Assembly (NCBI GenBank): GCA_026874595.1
Contig: CM049315.1
Span: 73,103,401 to 73,167,400, forward strand
Reading direction: 5' to 3'
Source of the DNA: Sipunculus nudus
Taxonomy: Eukaryota; Annelida; Sipuncula; Golfingiida; Sipunculidae
DNA length: 64,000 nucleotides
Shown: positions 62,164-64,000 of the stretch, one piece after another
How positions within the stretch are numbered: the stretch's first letter is position 1
How the letters are laid out: every line of letters starts with the position of its first letter
Position numbers and translations under genes: made by a program
The notes under the pieces: model-generated
Seen by the model: only the letters and a program-made list of their open reading frames with translations
Database searches by the model: none
What the model was told of the DNA's origin: nothing

Positions 62164-62902
62164 AGCTGGTTTTTAAACAACAGTAATGTGTTCAACATGA
62201 AGCGAAAGAATAAAAAAGATAAAGGAAAGAAAAGTAAAGAGCAAGTCGAGGTGTTTACATGCGAATATGTGGATGGGGCGGAAGGCAAAATGAAACAAAA
62301 GGATCTTAATGGGGACTTTTTTGAGGGGGATTTAATTATTGTATTATTATATGCAGAATTTCTTGGACATTTGACCCTATAGTCCTAGCCCTGTCTTATT
62401 TTGAAATGGATAAATGAAATAGGTTTACTCAGTCGTATAACAAAATTATACATGTACTTTGATAATATTTATTTTTTTTATCAATATAAATTAATTTAGG
62501 GCACTTGGGCAACAAACATGCGGAGGGGTTTACCAATATGCTGAGTTAAAACGAAACTTTTCTCGCTCATGTTTGGTGTTGTTAGAGCGTACACTAAAAT
62601 GCTAACGATTAGTCTGATGTATGTCAATTGACAGTGTACCTGCATGTAGGCCATGCATGGGGCGTTGTAAAAAAAAATGAAAATATTTGCATACTCATGT
62701 GGCCTTATAATGCGGTTACCTGACAGCCAGTTATCTGGTCGTAATGTCAGAGGGCATATAGCGCTACACGGCGCTCAAATGGCGAGTAAAAATTAAATCG
62801 GCGCCCGTGAAAATCGTACGGGTACCTTGCGGGCACCGTGCGAATACAGCCTAAATGCTGATTATACTCACCGTACGGGCTCCGTGGGCCATATGTGATA
62901 GC
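61829..62902. mobile_element. TIR element with CGTACGG subterminal motifs, about 1.07 kb
   Basis: The left end TAGCTCACATATACACCGGGC corresponds to the inverted right end CGCTATCACATATGGCCCAC. CGTACGG/CCGTACG and GTACGGTG-type motifs are frequent within 270 bp of the left end and 130 bp of the right. The interior has an (AT)n tract (62123-62161) and a lysine-rich frame at 62188-62382 (62 codons from its second ATG), without a recognised domain. Exact ends and target duplication are unresolved. Confidence 0.6.
62188..62382 (+). other. Lysine-rich open frame inside the TIR element
   Basis: It starts MKRKNKKDKGKKSKEQVEVF, then FTCEYVDGAEGKMKQKDLNG, and ends with a hydrophobic tail. The basic start resembles a nuclear localisation signal. 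It is short and has no splice evidence or family match, so it may be a fragment of the element's lost gene or chance. Confidence 0.25.
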
Positions 62903-64000
62903 GGCACTAGTGACTGGCAGCCAGGGGAGACTGGTTTTGATGAGCAGACGGTTATAGCAGTCTGTCACATTTCCCAGCTAATATGTTCAACCTGAATGTA
63001 ACTCATTAATTCTCAACCATGCGATGGTACCCTGCATTATCATAACGTGTTATATATGCCTATGGAATGACACAGGTCACTTTTAGCTATTTTTCACCTA
63101 AATATTTTATGGAAACACTTACCCTGAAGGTGGCACAGACAGCAATAAAAATATAGAATAATGACTGGTCTTCAGTATGCCAATATTCCAGGTTTATTTG
63201 CATCACCTGTAGTAAGTGTACTCGCTGGTACCTGTGCAAAATGACTGACTGTATAAACATCTGCCACGAAGACCAATAAAGCAATCATGATAATTAATAT
63301 ATGATTAGTTGACGTCCATTTAACATAAAGTGTGGATACACCAGACACCGTATTACCTGAACAACACAGTCAGTAACGTGCGTATTCTGTATATAATTGA
63401 AAACAAAGGCATATGTCGTGTATTCCTATATCATCTGTTGGCATCAGTGCCAGTACCTGATTCAAGCATTTGCAGGAACATAACACGCACCAAACAGCAC
63501 TATAATAATTAACAATCAGAAGAACTATTACCTAGAAACACGGGAGTGACCATTAAAGGAGGTTACACGATGTTTCAATGAGCTAGCTAAGGGGGGCGGT
63601 TTAATTGATGGGGTATGAGAAAACCTGTGGAATAGATTTTTTAGACCGTCGTCTTTCCGGTCGTCCGGCTGTCCGTCCGTCCATAAGTAAGTCACAAAAT
63701 CGTGAACGCTGACCATCGAAACTTCTTACTTATAATCCAGGGAGGTCAATGAAACCTTGAAATAAGGTCACTCCGACCTATATTCACCGAGCTATGACGT
63801 TTGTGTGTAATACCGGGATAATTATACAATTGATACAAAATATCCAGGTTTTTTATAATAAATGCATGGATTTTCATGAATCGTGCCTTGAATATTGACC
63901 ATGATTAGTTTTGTCAGATCCCTAAAACCAAGGGCGCCACCTATATTTCTGTCTAATTTTCGCGATTTTTTTTTATTTTCTAAACCATCAGATGACAGTT
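62903..64000. other. Intergenic, nothing firm
   Basis: A gac/gtcc-rich block at 63640-63690 resembles the end of the old repeats at 6140 and 44090. No gene recognised. Confidence 0.4.

Overview
This window looks like animal nuclear DNA with few genes and many mobile elements. It has split genes with GT-AG introns, many long (AT)n microsatellites, LINEs, SINEs, LTR fragments, a Helitron-class element and many TIR elements. No prokaryotic gene organisation is visible. The mix suggests an aquatic invertebrate, most likely a mollusc or other lophotrochozoan. That placement is inference: it rests on repeat style and the receptor type, not on a diagnostic gene.

Layout. 449-10043 is one 157-bp LTR split by a 9,436-bp TA-flanked TIR element (490-9925); decayed exon-like pieces inside that element all lie on the minus strand. 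10.0-22.8 kb holds a few unassigned exon candidates (10303-10476, 13432-13485, 20773-20958 spliced to 22658-22746), a duplicated 0.65-kb repeat (14.9-16.6 kb), a coiled-coil LINE ORF1 relic and a foldback-like element (17481-18088). 23.3-26.1 kb is a tandem triplication of flanking sequence plus an LTR. 27.4-31.9 kb holds two parts of a decayed L2/CR1-type LINE. 32.2-35.7 kb has a THAP half-domain, a degenerate PHD finger and a hAT-like element inserted in an (AT)n tract.

36.7-51.3 kb is the main gene: at least six exons on the minus strand encode an ionotropic glutamate receptor-like channel from the first ligand-binding lobe to the last membrane helix. The splice phases agree, except for one exon that is out of frame across a probable deletion. 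Its largest intron carries a second LINE relic, interrupted by a 1.7-kb Helitron2/HINE-type element with 280-bp internal repeats. Removing that element restores the LINE reading frame.

51.3-64 kb is repeat-rich: a small TRIM-like retroelement with tRNA-type pol III boxes in its LTR and a tRNA-Pro-type primer site, a GC-rich TIR element, an orphan gag zinc knuckle, two tRNA-derived SINEs, an 840-bp solo LTR and a CGTACGG-rich TIR element. The most novel items are the TRIM with a pol III-like LTR, the nested 9.4-kb element, the HINE insertion and the divergent receptor with its broken exon.
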